The notes under the pieces: model-generated | What the model was told of the DNA's origin: nothing | The model's input: only the letters and a program-made list of their open reading frames with translations | The model's database searches: none | NCBI GenBank assembly: GCA_039707465.1 | Contig: CM077643.1 | Location: forward strand, 321,599,919 to 321,663,918 | Reading direction: 5' to 3' | Origin: Rhabdophis nuchalis | Lineage: Eukaryota > Chordata > Lepidosauria > Squamata > Natricidae | DNA: 64,000 bases | Shown here: positions 37,101 through 40,739 of the stretch, one piece after another | Layout of the letters: each line of letters opens with the position of its first letter | How positions within the stretch are numbered: position 1 is the first letter of the stretch | Program-made: the position numbers and the translations under genes

Positions 37101-38493
37101 TTGCACATGTGCAGAAGCTTCTGTGCATGCATGGAAGCATCTGGGAGGATGGGCGGGGCCTCCTGTCACCACTACTACGGTTTGCCTGATCCTGGCCGAA
37201 CCGGGAGCAAACCGCCTCTGTTTGTCACTTTGAGTTCTTGAGTAAAAAAAATAAGGAAGGTGGAATACAAATAAATACTCTTTTCCTATTCTCCCCTACA
37301 ACTAGTATATGGAGGGATACTGCCATCAATCAGGAGGAATATTGAATTCTTTAGAGCAGTGGCCTTTGACCGACCTGCGCCTAAATTTACCCAGTCTGCC
37401 AAGTTACTGGTCATCGCAATGTATTGTGGTGATTATCCATGGTGTAAAGAAGTCTAAATCTTCCAAGTAACTTCTTTGGATCATTCCCGGATGTAGAATT
37501 TTCAGCAAAGGGAAAAAAAAGTCTCCCTGGCCATTTTCTCCATGTTGTCTGTGATTTTATATACTTCAGTCATCCCCACTCCCCACTTCCTTTTTCTAGA
37601 TAGAGTTCCAAAGGTTCCAGTTGTTTTCCATCCTGAGAGTATTTACAATACAATACAATAGCAGAGTTGGAAGGGACCTTGTAGGTCTTCTAGTCCAACC
37701 CCCTGTGTGGGCAGGAACCTTATACCATTTCAGACAAATGGCTATCTAACATCTTTTTAAAGACTTCCAGGGTTGGGGCATTCACAACTTCTGGAGGCAG
37801 TTGTGAATGGCTTAATTATTGGCTTAATTATTTTTGTTGCCCTCTTTGAGTATTGCCTAGCTAACATTAGCATGGAGCTCTTCACAAACATTTTTGGTTT
37901 CCCCCACCATTTGTTATTATTTCCATACTTGAGATGCTTGTTGTTTACCTGGGGGGTCAAAATCATTTAAGAACAACTTAAAAACCATTTGTTTCAACGT
38001 AGGCACTTCATGGCTTCTTATTCCCTCCATTGAAAAAAATGTCCCTTTATCCCTAGACTTTGCTTTGCTTTCTAACCAATTCATCATCTGTAGTGCCATC
38101 CTATCTCATGGCAACTAAATTTATTTAAGAGCAAATTCCGTTGTAAAGTTTCCTTTACAACATTAGATCGTAAGAGCTTAATATTTGCCTTCCTTAGTCA
38201 GGAAGGAATGATTCAAACTGTGCTTTACTAGAGGTTTTTATGATATAGTATTTATCCCCCGAGCTTTCTAGAGCCAAGCTTTGGCATTGGGGCAATTGAA
38301 TCAGTTAACATGGACATCTTCCCAATTCTTTTTAGGTGGTGATGCAAAGTTGCTGGTGGTATTGTGTGTCTCTCCAAGCCAGAAGTACATAACAGAGTCA
38401 CTTCAAACCCTGGGATTTGGGTCCCGTGCTCGGCAAGTTCAGAAAGGGCATGCCAAGAAAAGAAATGAACTGGCGCTGAACAAATCCAAATAA
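912..38493 (+). CDS. KIF25: KIF25, kinesin-14-type motor protein; 10 joined exons, 5' end missing
   Basis: Join of 912-1000, 6696-6738, 15684-15751, 18034-18108, 20629-20778, 22524-22700, 27981-28135, 29763-29861, 36339-36494 and 38336-38493: 1170 nt, 389 codons plus stop, open throughout, all introns GT-AG. In joined-peptide numbering: neck/motor junction [14 protein letters not shown] at 1-14, P-loop GQTGSGKT 101-108, switch I SSRSH 231-235, switch II DLAGSE 278-283, INRSLSAL 301-308, [10 protein letters not shown] 321-330, then a short basic tail. The neck sits N-terminal to the motor, as in minus-end-directed kinesin-14. Family assignment rests on remembered similarity to human KIF25, including EVYNN(D/E)(I/V)FDLLAKD, LQLRAKH.TLVH.DSSRSH and the C-terminal CVSPSQ...GFG.RARQVQ. 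Known family role (literature): human KIF25 acts at centrosomes and limits their premature separation. No break, stop or lost catalytic residue is seen. Upstream tail/coiled-coil exons are not visible. Confidence 0.93.
1001..2047. other. KIF25 intron 1, unique-looking DNA
   Basis: AT-rich intron sequence; no repeat family or conserved reading frame recognised. Confidence 0.5.
2048..2589. mobile_element. Tigger-like DNA element interrupted by a CR1-type fragment
   Basis: Ends TAGTCCTTGATTTAGAAGC and AAATCAAAGACTACCTG are the terminal inverted repeats of this family. The middle (about 2191-2337) contains GTTGGAAGGGACCTTGCAGG and CTAGTTCAACTCCCTGCCC, the signature of CR1-type LINE 3' ends, and is a nested insertion. 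Confidence 0.6.
2824..3052 (+). repeat. tRNA-derived SINE, family B
   Basis: A-box-like GTGGCATAGTGGTTAGAATG, then a head ending in GACTCAGCCTTCCATCCTTC, and a tail CTAAGTGCTATTGCTATT. At least five related copies are in the window (3505, 10338, 20074 reversed, 25153). The tail resembles L2/CR1-clade LINE 3' ends. Confidence 0.8.
3505..3730 (+). repeat. tRNA-derived SINE, family B
   Basis: GGTGGCGCAGTGGTTAGAGT box A, ACTGCAGGTTACTTCTGCTG, tail GTCTAAGTGCTATTGCTATA. Closest to a full-length copy in the first 10 kb. Confidence 0.85.
3910..4298. mobile_element. Tigger-like non-autonomous DNA element, 389 bp
   Basis: Starts CAGGCAATCCTCAATG and ends ATCAAAGACTACCCG with TA at 3908-3909 and 4299-4300, as expected for a Tc1/mariner-superfamily TA duplication. 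A (GT)n tract lies at 4170-4187. Confidence 0.65.
4534..4663. mobile_element. palindromic hAT-like foldback MITE (CTGCAAAG subfamily)
   Basis: Near-perfect 130-bp palindrome: arm one starts CAGGGGTCTGCAAAGTCGGC and arm two is its reverse complement. Flanks AACTAGAC and AACTAGAA (7/8) are the probable 8-bp target duplication of a hAT element. Confidence 0.8.
4700..4812 (+). mobile_element. L2/CR1-clade LINE 3' end, short fragment
   Basis: CTGTGCACCGCTCCGAGTCC and GAAGCGGTCTATAAATTAAA followed by (TTA)n: the 3' terminus seen in longer copies at 12.8 and 30.8 kb. Confidence 0.7.
4850..5318 (-). mobile_element. L2/CR1-clade LINE, C-terminal reverse-transcriptase fragment
   Basis: Minus-strand translation ends [20 protein letters not shown] then [12 protein letters not shown], the C-terminus of CR1/L2-clade ORF2, followed by the 3' tail. 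Also contains [20 protein letters not shown]. Frame is nearly open at the tail; no full ORF2. Confidence 0.85.
5655..6237 (-). mobile_element. L2/CR1-clade LINE fragment
   Basis: Minus-strand reading begins [20 protein letters not shown] and [20 protein letters not shown]. The middle is deleted relative to the 30.1-kb copy, which reads on to [13 protein letters not shown]. 3' tail at 5655-5730. Confidence 0.85.
6310..6585. mobile_element. hAT-like element, degraded
   Basis: CCTCAACCTGTGGGCCACAG at the left resembles the terminus of the 24915-25117 element; interior has the low-complexity TGCA-rich text typical of the other copies. Right end unclear. Confidence 0.35.
6696..6738 (+). CDS. KIF25: KIF25 exon: 43-nt small exon
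   Basis: Acceptor AG at 6694-6695, donor GTGAGT at 6739. One base completes the Arg codon, then 14 codons read [14 protein letters not shown]. The TDD leads directly into ETILVK of the next exon, as in other kinesins where this segment precedes the KTY.F(D/E)RVY strand. Supported by perfect phase with both neighbours rather than by strong similarity. The polypyrimidine tract is weak and A-interrupted. Confidence 0.75.
6831..7173. mobile_element. foldback hAT MITE with one arm tandemly triplicated (104-bp period)
   Basis: CAGGGG(T)TC/CC..CAACC starts at 6831, 6935 and 7039, exactly 104 bp apart. Each is followed by the same arm, and the first two by GCAAAGAATAAATAAAAACA. Only the last continues into the complementary arm ending GGTTGGAGACTCCTG at 7173. 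Flanks CACTAGAT/TATTAGAT are weakly alike. Confidence 0.85.
7174..7859. other. KIF25 intron 2, no feature recognised
   Basis: Mixed-composition intron DNA without recognisable repeats or reading frames. Confidence 0.4.
7860..8158 (+). repeat. tRNA-derived SINE, family A (Sauria-like), 5' truncated
   Basis: ACTTGTCCCAGCTTCTGCCA, AAATAGGGACCACCTTTGGT and the tail GACTAGCACATATGTGTGAG then GGAACCTTTACCTTT. Full copies at 18297 and 49482 keep the tRNA-like head. Confidence 0.8.
8715..8775 (+). repeat. (TCC)n microsatellite
   Basis: About 20 uninterrupted trinucleotide units. Confidence 0.95.
8776..10160. other. KIF25 intron 2, no feature recognised
   Basis: About 1.4 kb of apparently single-copy intron. 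No repeat termini seen. Two short minus-strand open frames (9130-9411, 9423-9608) have no recognisable protein character. Confidence 0.4.
10338..10700 (+). repeat. tRNA-derived SINE, family B, interrupted by a hAT MITE
   Basis: ACGGTGGTTAGAGTGCAGTA head, GACTCTGTAAAC, then resumes CTGTAAACCACTTAGAGAGG and ends GTCTAAGTGCTATTGCTATC. Confidence 0.8.
10503..10631. mobile_element. hAT-like MITE (GTGTCAAAC family), 129 bp
   Basis: Termini CAGGCCTGTCAATCTGG and CATGTTTGACCCCCATG. Perfect 8-bp duplication CTGTAAAC at 10495-10502 and 10632-10639, lying inside the SINE. Confidence 0.85.
10943..11405. repeat. large inverted repeat, arms about 200 bp, spacer about 65 bp
   Basis: Left arm (10943-11143) contains GAGGTAACGGCTGCCTCATC and GAGCCTGCGGCTACCTTAAG; right arm (11210-11405) has their complements. 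Arm identity is high but not perfect, by eye about 85%. GC-rich and CpG-rich relative to the surroundings. Confidence 0.75.
11513..11810 (+). repeat. (CA)n, (GA)n and purine-rich GGAA/GAAA tract
   Basis: (CA)n at 11513-11537, (GA)n at 11565-11608, then irregular GGAAGG/AAAGAA to 11810. Confidence 0.9.
12030..12114 (+). repeat. (GAAA)n microsatellite
   Basis: About 21 uninterrupted tetranucleotide units. Confidence 0.95.
12988..13665. other. KIF25 intron 2; possible old LINE 3' end at 13165-13245
   Basis: GTACCACTTTGAGTCATTTT and GGCTGTATAAATTGACTC resemble an old L2-like 3' terminus; remainder unremarkable. Confidence 0.35.
13666..14790 (-). mobile_element. CR1/L3-type LINE 3' end with pentanucleotide tail, split by a hAT element
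   Basis: On the minus strand the element ends CACACTTGGCCAATAAAGAA followed by repeats of TTCTA then TTCTG (13666-13710). Such AT-rich pentamer tails are typical of snake CR1-type LINEs. The body continues right to the hAT at 14442-14745 and resumes beyond it. Confidence 0.7.
14442..14745. mobile_element. hAT-like element (GGGGTCCCCAACC family), 304 bp
   Basis: Termini CAGGGGTCCCCAACCTTTT and GGGGTTGGGGACCCCTG. Perfect 8-bp duplication TTCTACAG at 14434-14441 and 14746-14753. Confidence 0.9.
14978..15048 (+). mobile_element. old L2-like LINE 3' end
   Basis: TAAGCTGCCCAGAGTCATG and GATGGGTGGCCATATGAATT with (AATA)n: the diverged form of the L2 3' terminus. Confidence 0.45.
15049..15683. other. 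KIF25 intron 2 end; poly-C tract at 15607-15624
   Basis: No repeat family recognised except the C18 run. Confidence 0.4.
15684..15751 (+). CDS. KIF25: KIF25 exon: strand with KTYQFER
   Basis: Acceptor after a T-rich tract with AG at 15682-15683; donor GTGGGT at 15752. Starts in phase 0, encodes 22 residues containing NKTYQFE and ends with two bases of Arg. KTY.F(D/E)(R/K)V is a conserved kinesin motor motif. A 12-kb repeat-rich stretch separates it from the previous exon core. Confidence 0.85.
16091..16218. mobile_element. hAT-like MITE (GTGTCAAAC family), 128 bp
   Basis: Termini CAGGGGTGTCAAACTCGC and GTGAGTTTGACACCCCTG; flanks CTCTATAC and CTCTACAC match 7/8. Confidence 0.85.
16275..16354 (+). 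repeat. (AAT)n microsatellite
   Basis: About 26 trinucleotide units; followed by a short CR1-like piece TCTATTGTCATTGTAATAAA. Confidence 0.95.
16450..16850. mobile_element. Tigger-like non-autonomous DNA element, 401 bp, near full length
   Basis: Starts CAGGTAGTCTTCTACTTACA and ends GCAAGTTGAGGACTATCTG. TA at both flanks (16448-16449, 16851-16852). Best-preserved copy in the window; in the opposite orientation to the 3910 copy. Confidence 0.75.
16989..17089. mobile_element. foldback hAT MITE (GTGTTTCTCAACC subfamily), shortened
   Basis: Termini CAGTGTTTCTCAACCTTG and CAAGGTTGAGAAAGACTG; internal GACTTCAACTCCCAGAATTC shared with the other foldback subfamilies. Confidence 0.75.
17090..18033. 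other. KIF25 intron 3 end, no repeat recognised
   Basis: Nearly 1 kb of unique-looking AT-rich sequence directly before the exon at 18034. Confidence 0.4.
18034..18108 (+). CDS. KIF25: KIF25 exon: helix before the P-loop
   Basis: Acceptor TTTTTCTCAG ending at 18033, consensus donor GTAAGT at 18109. Encodes [19 protein letters not shown] and on to LLDG. This corresponds to the human KIF25 segment VYGPAESQ..VF.D..PLL.SLLDG (recalled), and to the kinesin helix preceding the nucleotide pocket. The Gly codon is split with the next exon. Confidence 0.9.
18297..18648 (-). repeat. tRNA-derived SINE, family A (Sauria-like), near full length
   Basis: Minus strand starts GGGATGCGGTAGCTCAGTGG (A box) and has GGCGGTTCGAATCCCTAGCG (B box), i.e. 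a tRNA-like head, then the family body and the tail GGGGAACCTTTACTTTTA. Confidence 0.85.
18653..18739. mobile_element. foldback hAT MITE (CTGCAAAG subfamily), shortened
   Basis: CAGGGGTCTGCAAAGTTGGC ... GAGCCAACTTTGCAGAC; the second arm is truncated. Confidence 0.7.
18740..20073. other. KIF25 intron 4, no repeat recognised
   Basis: Contains a short inverted repeat around 19535-19578 (GCAAGTACATTTCTTGCTTC / GAAGCAAGAAATGTAC). A 70-codon open frame at 19835-20047 has no recognisable homology and no coding support. Confidence 0.4.
20074..20328 (-). repeat. tRNA-derived SINE, family B
   Basis: Minus strand: GAGCCGTGGTGGCGCAATGA head, ending AGTGCTATTGCTATTGCTAT. Lies 300 bp before the P-loop exon. 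Confidence 0.85.
20629..20778 (+). CDS. KIF25: KIF25 exon: P-loop (Walker A)
   Basis: Acceptor CTATTTTTCAG ends at 20628; donor GTATTG at 20779. The sequence reads [20 protein letters not shown]: nucleotide-binding GQTGSGKT with the catalytic Lys and Thr intact. It continues through an acidic insert to [12 protein letters not shown], the helix alpha-2 start common to kinesins. The donor departs from consensus at +4/+5. Confidence 0.96.
20800..22045. other. KIF25 intron 5, no repeat recognised
   Basis: Unique-looking DNA apart from a C run at 20891-20899 and a T run at 20997-21008. Confidence 0.4.
22046..22151. mobile_element. foldback hAT MITE (GGTCTCCAACC subfamily), 106 bp
   Basis: Near-perfect hairpin, CAGGGGTCTCCAACCATTGC to GGTTGGAGACCCCTG, with flanks CTGTACAG/CTGTACAT (7/8). 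Confidence 0.8.
22524..22700 (+). CDS. KIF25: KIF25 exon: [11 protein letters not shown] segment
   Basis: Acceptor TTTCTTATTTCAG ends at 22523; consensus donor GTGAGT at 22701. 58 complete codons containing [20 protein letters not shown]. The E.YN...DLL motif is universal in kinesin motors and the extended DLLAKD form is shared with human KIF25. Ends with two bases of a Glu codon. Confidence 0.95.
23125..23345. repeat. foldback copy of an unclassified repeat (GAAGCGAAAC family)
   Basis: AAGAGGCAACTGGACTTTCT and GGTGTTTCGCTTCTCATCCA on the left face GAATGAGAAGCGAAACATCT and CAGTTGCCTCTTGAAAAAGC on the right. A second copy is at 28505-28650. Class not recognised. Confidence 0.6.
23500..23807. 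mobile_element. hAT-like element (GGGGTCCCCAACC family), 308 bp
   Basis: Termini CAGGGATCCCCAACCTTTT and GGGTTGGGGACCCCTG. Perfect 8-bp duplication TTTTACAG at 23492-23499 and 23808-23815. Confidence 0.9.
23816..24690. other. KIF25 intron 6, no repeat recognised
   Basis: Unique-looking intron DNA. Confidence 0.4.
24694..24763. mobile_element. half of a foldback hAT MITE (GTGTTTCTCAAAC subfamily)
   Basis: CAGTGTTTCTCAAACTCAGC then TGAACTCCCAGAATTCCCCC; only one arm is present. Confidence 0.6.
24915..25117. mobile_element. hAT-like element with (CA)n interior
   Basis: Termini CATGGCTCCCCAACCTGTGG and AAAGATTGGGAAGCTCTG; flanks TTCTAAGC/TTGTAAAC match 6/8. (CA)n at 24942-24964. Confidence 0.55.
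25153..25775 (+). repeat. tRNA-derived SINE, family B, interrupted by a hAT element
   Basis: GAGCCGTGGTAGCACAGTGG head; body stops at CAGCCTTCCATC and resumes CTTCCATCCTTCTGAAG, ending GTCTAAGCACTATTGGTG. Confidence 0.85.
25258..25650. mobile_element. hAT-like element (CAGTGGTGGGTT family), 393 bp, with (GGAA)n
   Basis: Termini CAATGGTGGGTTTCTGCAGG and GAAACCCACCACTG. Perfect 8-bp duplication CTTCCATC at 25250-25257 and 25651-25658, inside the SINE. (GGAA)n fills 25395-25472. Confidence 0.9.
25776..26695. other. KIF25 intron 6, no repeat recognised
   Basis: Unique-looking intron DNA with A/T runs at 26180-26190 and 26306-26315. Confidence 0.4.
26704..27094. mobile_element. hAT-like element (CAGTGGTGGGTT family), 391 bp
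   Basis: Ends CTGGGATGGGCTGCTACAG and GAAGCCCACCCCTG. Perfect 8-bp duplication CTTCCAAC at 26696-26703 and 27095-27102. GC-rich interior contrasts with the intron. Confidence 0.85.
27103..27980. other. KIF25 intron 6 end, no repeat recognised
   Basis: Unique-looking AT-rich DNA ahead of the switch I exon; short (TA)n at 27954-27970. Confidence 0.4.
27981..28135 (+). CDS. KIF25: KIF25 exon: switch I (SSRSH)
   Basis: Acceptor TTTTCTAAG ends at 27980; donor GTAAGA at 28136. 51 complete codons run from PVADVVEF through [20 protein letters not shown] to SEDNF. The switch I motif SSRSH is intact, but the Asn expected three positions before the first Ser (NxxSSRSH) is His. A (TG)n tract begins 24 bases past the exon. 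Confidence 0.95.
28159..28440. repeat. foldback element with ~70-bp inverted arms, framed by (TG)n and (CA)n
   Basis: Arms at about 28188-28258 and 28367-28432 are inverted copies sharing the ACTAGGATAGATCTATTTCG stretch, AATAAATCA and the TGTTAGT..TATGAG ends. The outer edges run into (TG)n at 28159-28195 and a CA tract at 28422-28439, so the microsatellite is inverted too. The right arm repeats the hammerhead 3' half in + orientation (GAGCT-AAAA-AGCTCGAAA from 28355), but its core reads CCAATGA and its stem I does not pair. Between the arms the minus strand has GGTTCGAATCCCAG, like a tRNA T-arm/B box. Class unknown; Penelope-like is an inference. Confidence 0.6.
28231..28277 (-). ncRNA. hammerhead ribozyme-like motif (type I, short stem III)
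   Basis: Read on the minus strand from 28277 to 28231: stem I 5' arm GACTAG; core TTGATGA; stem II GAGCT-AATA-AGCTC (perfect 5 bp); GAA; a palindromic short stem III ATAGATCTAT; cleavage-site C; stem I 3' arm CTAGTC (perfect 6 bp). This fits the hammerhead order CUGANGA / stem II / GAA / A...U-H / stem I, with triplet AUC as cleavage site. The one core departure is C3 to U, which should lower activity strongly. Very short stem III is a known feature of hammerheads in Penelope-like elements, so a degraded element of that type is the best guess. It lies in KIF25 intron 7, antisense to the gene. Confidence 0.6.
28505..28650. repeat. unclassified repeat (GAAGCGAAAC family), single arm
   Basis: GCTTTTTCAAGAGGCAACTG and GAAGACGTTTTTCTTCTTGTC, then CTTTGGGACAACTATGACTT; related to 23125-23345. 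Confidence 0.55.
28660..29042. mobile_element. Tigger-like DNA element, diverged
   Basis: TTGCTAAATGTGTTGTCATG, GCGATCATGTGACTGTGGGG and terminal GTCATTTAATGAAGACTTCC follow the family order seen at 16450. Confidence 0.5.
29117..29251. mobile_element. foldback hAT MITE (GGTCTCCAACC subfamily), 135 bp
   Basis: Hairpin from CAGGGGTCCCCAACCTTTGC to GGTTGGGGACCCCTG with an almost fully paired stem. Perfect 8-bp duplication ATGTAGAC at 29109-29116 and 29252-29259. Confidence 0.95.
29260..29762. other. KIF25 intron 7 end, no repeat recognised
   Basis: Unique-looking DNA leading to the tandem AGAG acceptor at 29759-29762. Confidence 0.4.
29763..29861 (+). CDS. KIF25: KIF25 exon: switch II (DLAGSE)
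   Basis: Encodes ACSPAQLS, a basic linker, then [12 protein letters not shown]; consensus donor GTAAGT at 29862. The acceptor is a tandem AGAG: only the second AG (29761-29762) keeps frame. The resulting ACS matches the remembered human KIF25 ACSATHP at the same place. The linker before switch II is shorter than in human. DLAGSE supplies the switch II Asp, Gly and Glu needed for ATP hydrolysis. Confidence 0.9.
29926..30928. mobile_element. hAT-like element (CAGTGGTGGGTT family) containing an L2-like LINE
   Basis: Left end CAGTGGTGGGTTGCAGGCAG, right end GGAACCCACCACTG; flanks TTCCGAAG/TTTCGAAG match 7/8. Without the LINE the element would be about 260 bp, close to the 325-bp copy at 32094. 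Confidence 0.85.
30146..30890 (+). mobile_element. L2/CR1-clade LINE, longest C-terminal RT fragment in the window
   Basis: Plus-strand reading of about 145 open codons (30187-30624): [40 protein letters not shown], then [20 protein letters not shown] to [12 protein letters not shown] and stop. A C19 run (30626-30644) follows, then the 3' terminus CTTGTGCACCGCCCTGAGTC and (AAATT)n. Few mutations, so one of the younger copies. No N-terminal domains. Confidence 0.9.
30929..31417. other. KIF25 intron 8, no repeat recognised
   Basis: Unique-looking DNA; C run at 31107-31118. Confidence 0.4.
31418..31525 (-). mobile_element. L2/CR1-clade LINE, short coding fragment
   Basis: Minus strand encodes [20 protein letters not shown] and DLPPKLRTI; no 3' tail. 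The next ~400 bp (31526-31950) are GC-richer and may belong to another element that I cannot name. Confidence 0.75.
32094..32418. mobile_element. hAT-like element (CAGTGGTGGGTT family), 325 bp
   Basis: Termini CAGTGGTGGGTTGCAGGCGG and CAGAACCCACCACTG. Target duplication not convincing (GTTTGTTG/ATGAGTTG). Confidence 0.8.
32419..34808. other. KIF25 intron 8, largely unique-looking
   Basis: 2.4 kb with an old LINE-like 3' end at about 33930-33990 (GAAGCTGTCCAGAGTT .. GGGCAGCCATGTAAATATC) and one arm of a foldback element near 34400 (GGGATTCTGGGAGTTGAAGT). Nothing else recognised. Confidence 0.4.
34809..35161. mobile_element. hAT-like element (CAGTGATGGCTAACC family), 353 bp
   Basis: Termini CTGTGATGGAAAACCTATGG and AGGTTAGCCATCACTG (first base variant). 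Perfect 8-bp duplication ATCTAGGT at 34801-34808 and 35162-35169. Interior rich in GCATGCATG. Confidence 0.85.
35385..35552 (+). repeat. interrupted (CTAC)n microsatellite
   Basis: Four blocks of CTAC units (35387, 35440, 35490, 35531) separated by CTCTCTCT-rich spacers, each block followed by TGTATTT(T/C): a higher-order repeat. Confidence 0.85.
35553..35870 (+). repeat. G-rich GGCAGTGGC/GGCAGCGGC minisatellite
   Basis: About 300 bp of irregular units built from GGGG, GGCAG and TGG/CGG on the + strand, many runs of three or more G. It reads open in several frames only because A and T are scarce; not a gene. Confidence 0.85.
35954..35988 (+). repeat. (GTGA)n microsatellite
   Basis: About 9 units within a longer unclassified repeat whose outer parts are CTAGCTGTACCCGCCATGCA (35258) and TTGAACAAACTCATAG (36135). 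Confidence 0.9.
36339..36494 (+). CDS. KIF25: KIF25 exon: loop 11 to helix 4 and microtubule-binding segment
   Basis: Acceptor TATTGTCCCAG ends at 36338, donor GTGAGT at 36495. 51 complete codons contain [32 protein letters not shown] and LLQDAIG. These are the standard kinesin loop 11/helix 4/helix 5 elements that contact the microtubule. Confidence 0.96.
36842..37281 (+). repeat. tRNA-derived SINE, family C (GAGCCAGTTTGGT), with hAT insertion
   Basis: GAGCCAGTTTGGTCTAGTGA head (A box), GGGCCAGTCACGCTCTCTTA body, and tail GGAAGGTGGAATACAAATAA. A common squamate SINE type. Confidence 0.75.
37030..37220. mobile_element. hAT-like element (CAGTGGTGGGTT family), 191 bp
   Basis: Left TAGTGGTGGGTTGTTAAT, right GCAAACCGCCTCTG; flanks TTCGTCAC/TTTGTCAC match 7/8. 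Inserted in the family C SINE. Confidence 0.8.
37637..37830 (-). mobile_element. CR1-type LINE 3' end
   Basis: CAGAGTTGGAAGGGACCTTG, CTTCTAGTCCAACCCCCTG and CAAATGGCTATCTAACATC are the standard CR1 3' block, with (AATAC)n at the left. Confidence 0.85.
38336..38493 (+). CDS. KIF25: KIF25 last exon and stop codon
   Basis: Acceptor TTCTTTTTAG ends at 38335. The exon encodes [18 protein letters not shown], the final motor strand, and [12 protein letters not shown] basic tail [12 protein letters not shown] precedes TAA at 38491-38493. The end position and basic tail resemble human KIF25, so the C-terminus looks natural rather than truncated. Confidence 0.95.
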
Positions 38494-38511
38494 GACATAA
38501 GCCTTCTGTGG

Positions 38512-38517
38512 ATTAAA
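38512..38517 (+). promoter_or_regulatory. candidate poly(A) signal ATTAAA for KIF25
   Basis: ATTAAA lies 19 bases after the stop codon. It is the commonest variant hexamer, but the 3' UTR would be very short. No AATAAA is seen before the hAT element at 38761, so a longer UTR cannot be excluded. Confidence 0.35.
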
Positions 38518-38760
38518 GCTTTATTAATGAGTTCCTCAGACTGAAAAATAATCTTGTTATGGAAAAAAAATTGCCTTTTAAAATAAGTACGCTTTAATGC
38601 AGTATTGGCGCAACATAAAAATGCTCAGCAATATTTCGTTCCCAAAATAATTGGTGATATTAACCAAAAAACCCAACCTGATAGAATAATGTTTTTTAGA
38701 AAGCACAGCAAGATGTTTATAGGAGAAAATCTTTTTACACAGAACTTCTACAATCTAAGA

Positions 38761-38895
38761 CAGGGGTCTCCAACCTTTGCAACTTTAAGTCTGAAGGACT
38801 TCAGGTCCCAGACTTCTCCAGCCAGCTTTGCTGGCTGGAGAAGTCTGGGAGCTGAAGTCCTTCAGACTTAAAGTTGCAAAGGTTGGAGACCCCTG
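38761..38895. mobile_element. foldback hAT MITE (GGTCTCCAACC subfamily), 135 bp
   Basis: Hairpin CAGGGGTCTCCAACCTTTGC to GGTTGGAGACCCCTG; flanks ATCTAAGA/ATCTAAGG (7/8). Immediately followed by a diverged foldback copy at 38905-39016. Confidence 0.9.
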
Positions 38896-38904
38896 ATCTA
38901 AGGG

Positions 38905-39016
38905 GGCAACTTTGGTGTCTGCAATCTATGGGCTTTAACTCCCAGAATCCCTAAGCCAGCCAGAATTCTGGGAATTGAAGTCCACAGGTCGTAAAGATAC
39001 CATAGTTGCCAACCTG
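38905..39016. mobile_element. diverged foldback MITE
   Basis: GCAACTTTGGTGTCTGCAAT ... GATACCATAGTTGCCAACC with the shared core TAACTCCCAGAATCCC / GAATTCTGGGAATTGAAGTC. Confidence 0.6.
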
Positions 39017-39687
39017 TGATCTAAGTGATAGCTATGCAGTTAGTTCCATGGGAGTTGGCTCAATTCTCTGATGAATATATGGAGAAATGGTCATTATCCC
39101 AACCTTTCTCTGATACCCACCCATAACTTGTCATCTAATTTGTCATCTTTCAGAACATTTTCCCAAAGTCTTACAATGTAACTATAATTGAGTAACTGGA
39201 ATATTGACATTGCTATGGTTTGTTGGAAATATATATATATATATACTGCCTCTAAGTTTCTTTTTCTTTTTCTATATGTAAGGCAGGCGTTGTCAAAGTT
39301 TATGATGCCCTGATTCCCAAATAAATAAATAAATAAATAAATTTGTGTGATTTTCTCCTCCTCCTCCTTTGCATGAATCACAATGACATTGGTTGTCCAA
39401 CTAGGGATGAGCCTGGTCTGGCAGTCATCCAACAAGAGAGGCTTATGCTCCAAAGCTGAATTGTCAAAAGGCTCTTACAGCAACCTTAACTCAATTCTAA
39501 ATCCACTGGAGGAAATTTGGCTACGATTAAGGAATTCTTGGGTGGAGTCACCTTTTCCCTCTTCTAAGGGCTTGCATTGTTGCAAGACAACAATGCTATA
39601 ACAATAAACACTAATGTTACCTAGTTTGATAATGAAATATCTGCAAGCAAACCACCATGCTCAGAGAGCACCAAGGACCTCACAGAT
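39017..39687. other. no gene recognised
   Basis: Intergenic-like; (TA)n at 39230-39246 and (AAAT)n at 39321-39342. Confidence 0.4.
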
Positions 39688-40333
39688 AATTCATTTCATT
39701 TCATTTCATTTATTCAATTTATACCCCGCCCTTCTCCAACGGACTCAGGGCGGCGCAAAGGAATATTAAAAATACATACAAAACCATATAAAATTTTAAA
39801 AAACTTATTCAATGAAATCCTGCGCTAAAACCAAATTAAAATCCCCAAATTTAAAACTATCTAAAGTCAGTTGTGGAGGTTACGCTAGGCCGGCTAGATG
39901 GAACAAATGTGTCTTTAGACACTTGCGGAAGAGGCGGAGGTCAGAGATGGTGTGAAGTTCAGGGGGTAGGTCGTTCCAAAGGGCTGGGCCCACCACAGAG
40001 AAGGCTCTTCCCCTGGGTGTCGCCAGTCGGCATTGCCCGGCCGACGGCACCCTGAGAAGGCCCTCTCTGTGGGAGCGTATCGGTCTAAGGGATGTATGGG
40101 GCAGGAGGCGGTCTCGCATATAACTAGGCCCCGAGCCATGGAGCGCTTTGAAGATGGTCGTCAGAACCTTGAAGCGCACCCGAAAGACCACAGGAAGCCA
40201 GTGCAGCTCACGCAGGATTGGTGTTATGTGGGAGTGTCTAGGCGCTCCCATAATCACCCGCGCGGCTGCATTCTGGACTAACTGCAGCTTTCAAGTGCAC
40301 CTCAAGGGAAGCCCCATGTAGAGAGCATTACAG
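39688..40333 (-). mobile_element. L2/CR1-clade LINE, C-terminal RT fragment
   Basis: Minus strand encodes [40 protein letters not shown] and on to [12 protein letters not shown], open for 125 codons, with its 3' tail at 39713-39780 and (ATTTC)n at the edge. Among the best-preserved copies. Confidence 0.9.
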
Positions 40334-40739
40334 AACAGTCCTGCTCCTGTATTTCTGGCAGGTTCTACTCCAGCATCAATTTCTGCATTCCACCTGAGCC
40401 TTTCTATTAAATAATCTCATCTTGCTGGACCCCAGAGTAGTGCCTTCTTAGCACTTGTCCTATAGAACAACATGCCATGGGAGATTCAGGTGATCCTGTT
40501 AGATCTGACTGTTTCTCCTGGGATTTAGGTCACTTGACCCAAATGACAATGGGCAATGAGCTCTATTATTGATATGTTTCCCCCCACCCAATGGGTTATA
40601 TTATTGTATATCCTGGGGCACCAAGGATTAAAAAGGGTCCTTGCAATTAGCCAGAGTAGGCCTACCCTCAACTTTACAATCCTACAGAAGTCATTACCCA
40701 AGGTTTGAGAAGTTCTCATCAGAGCATAAACATAGAAAC

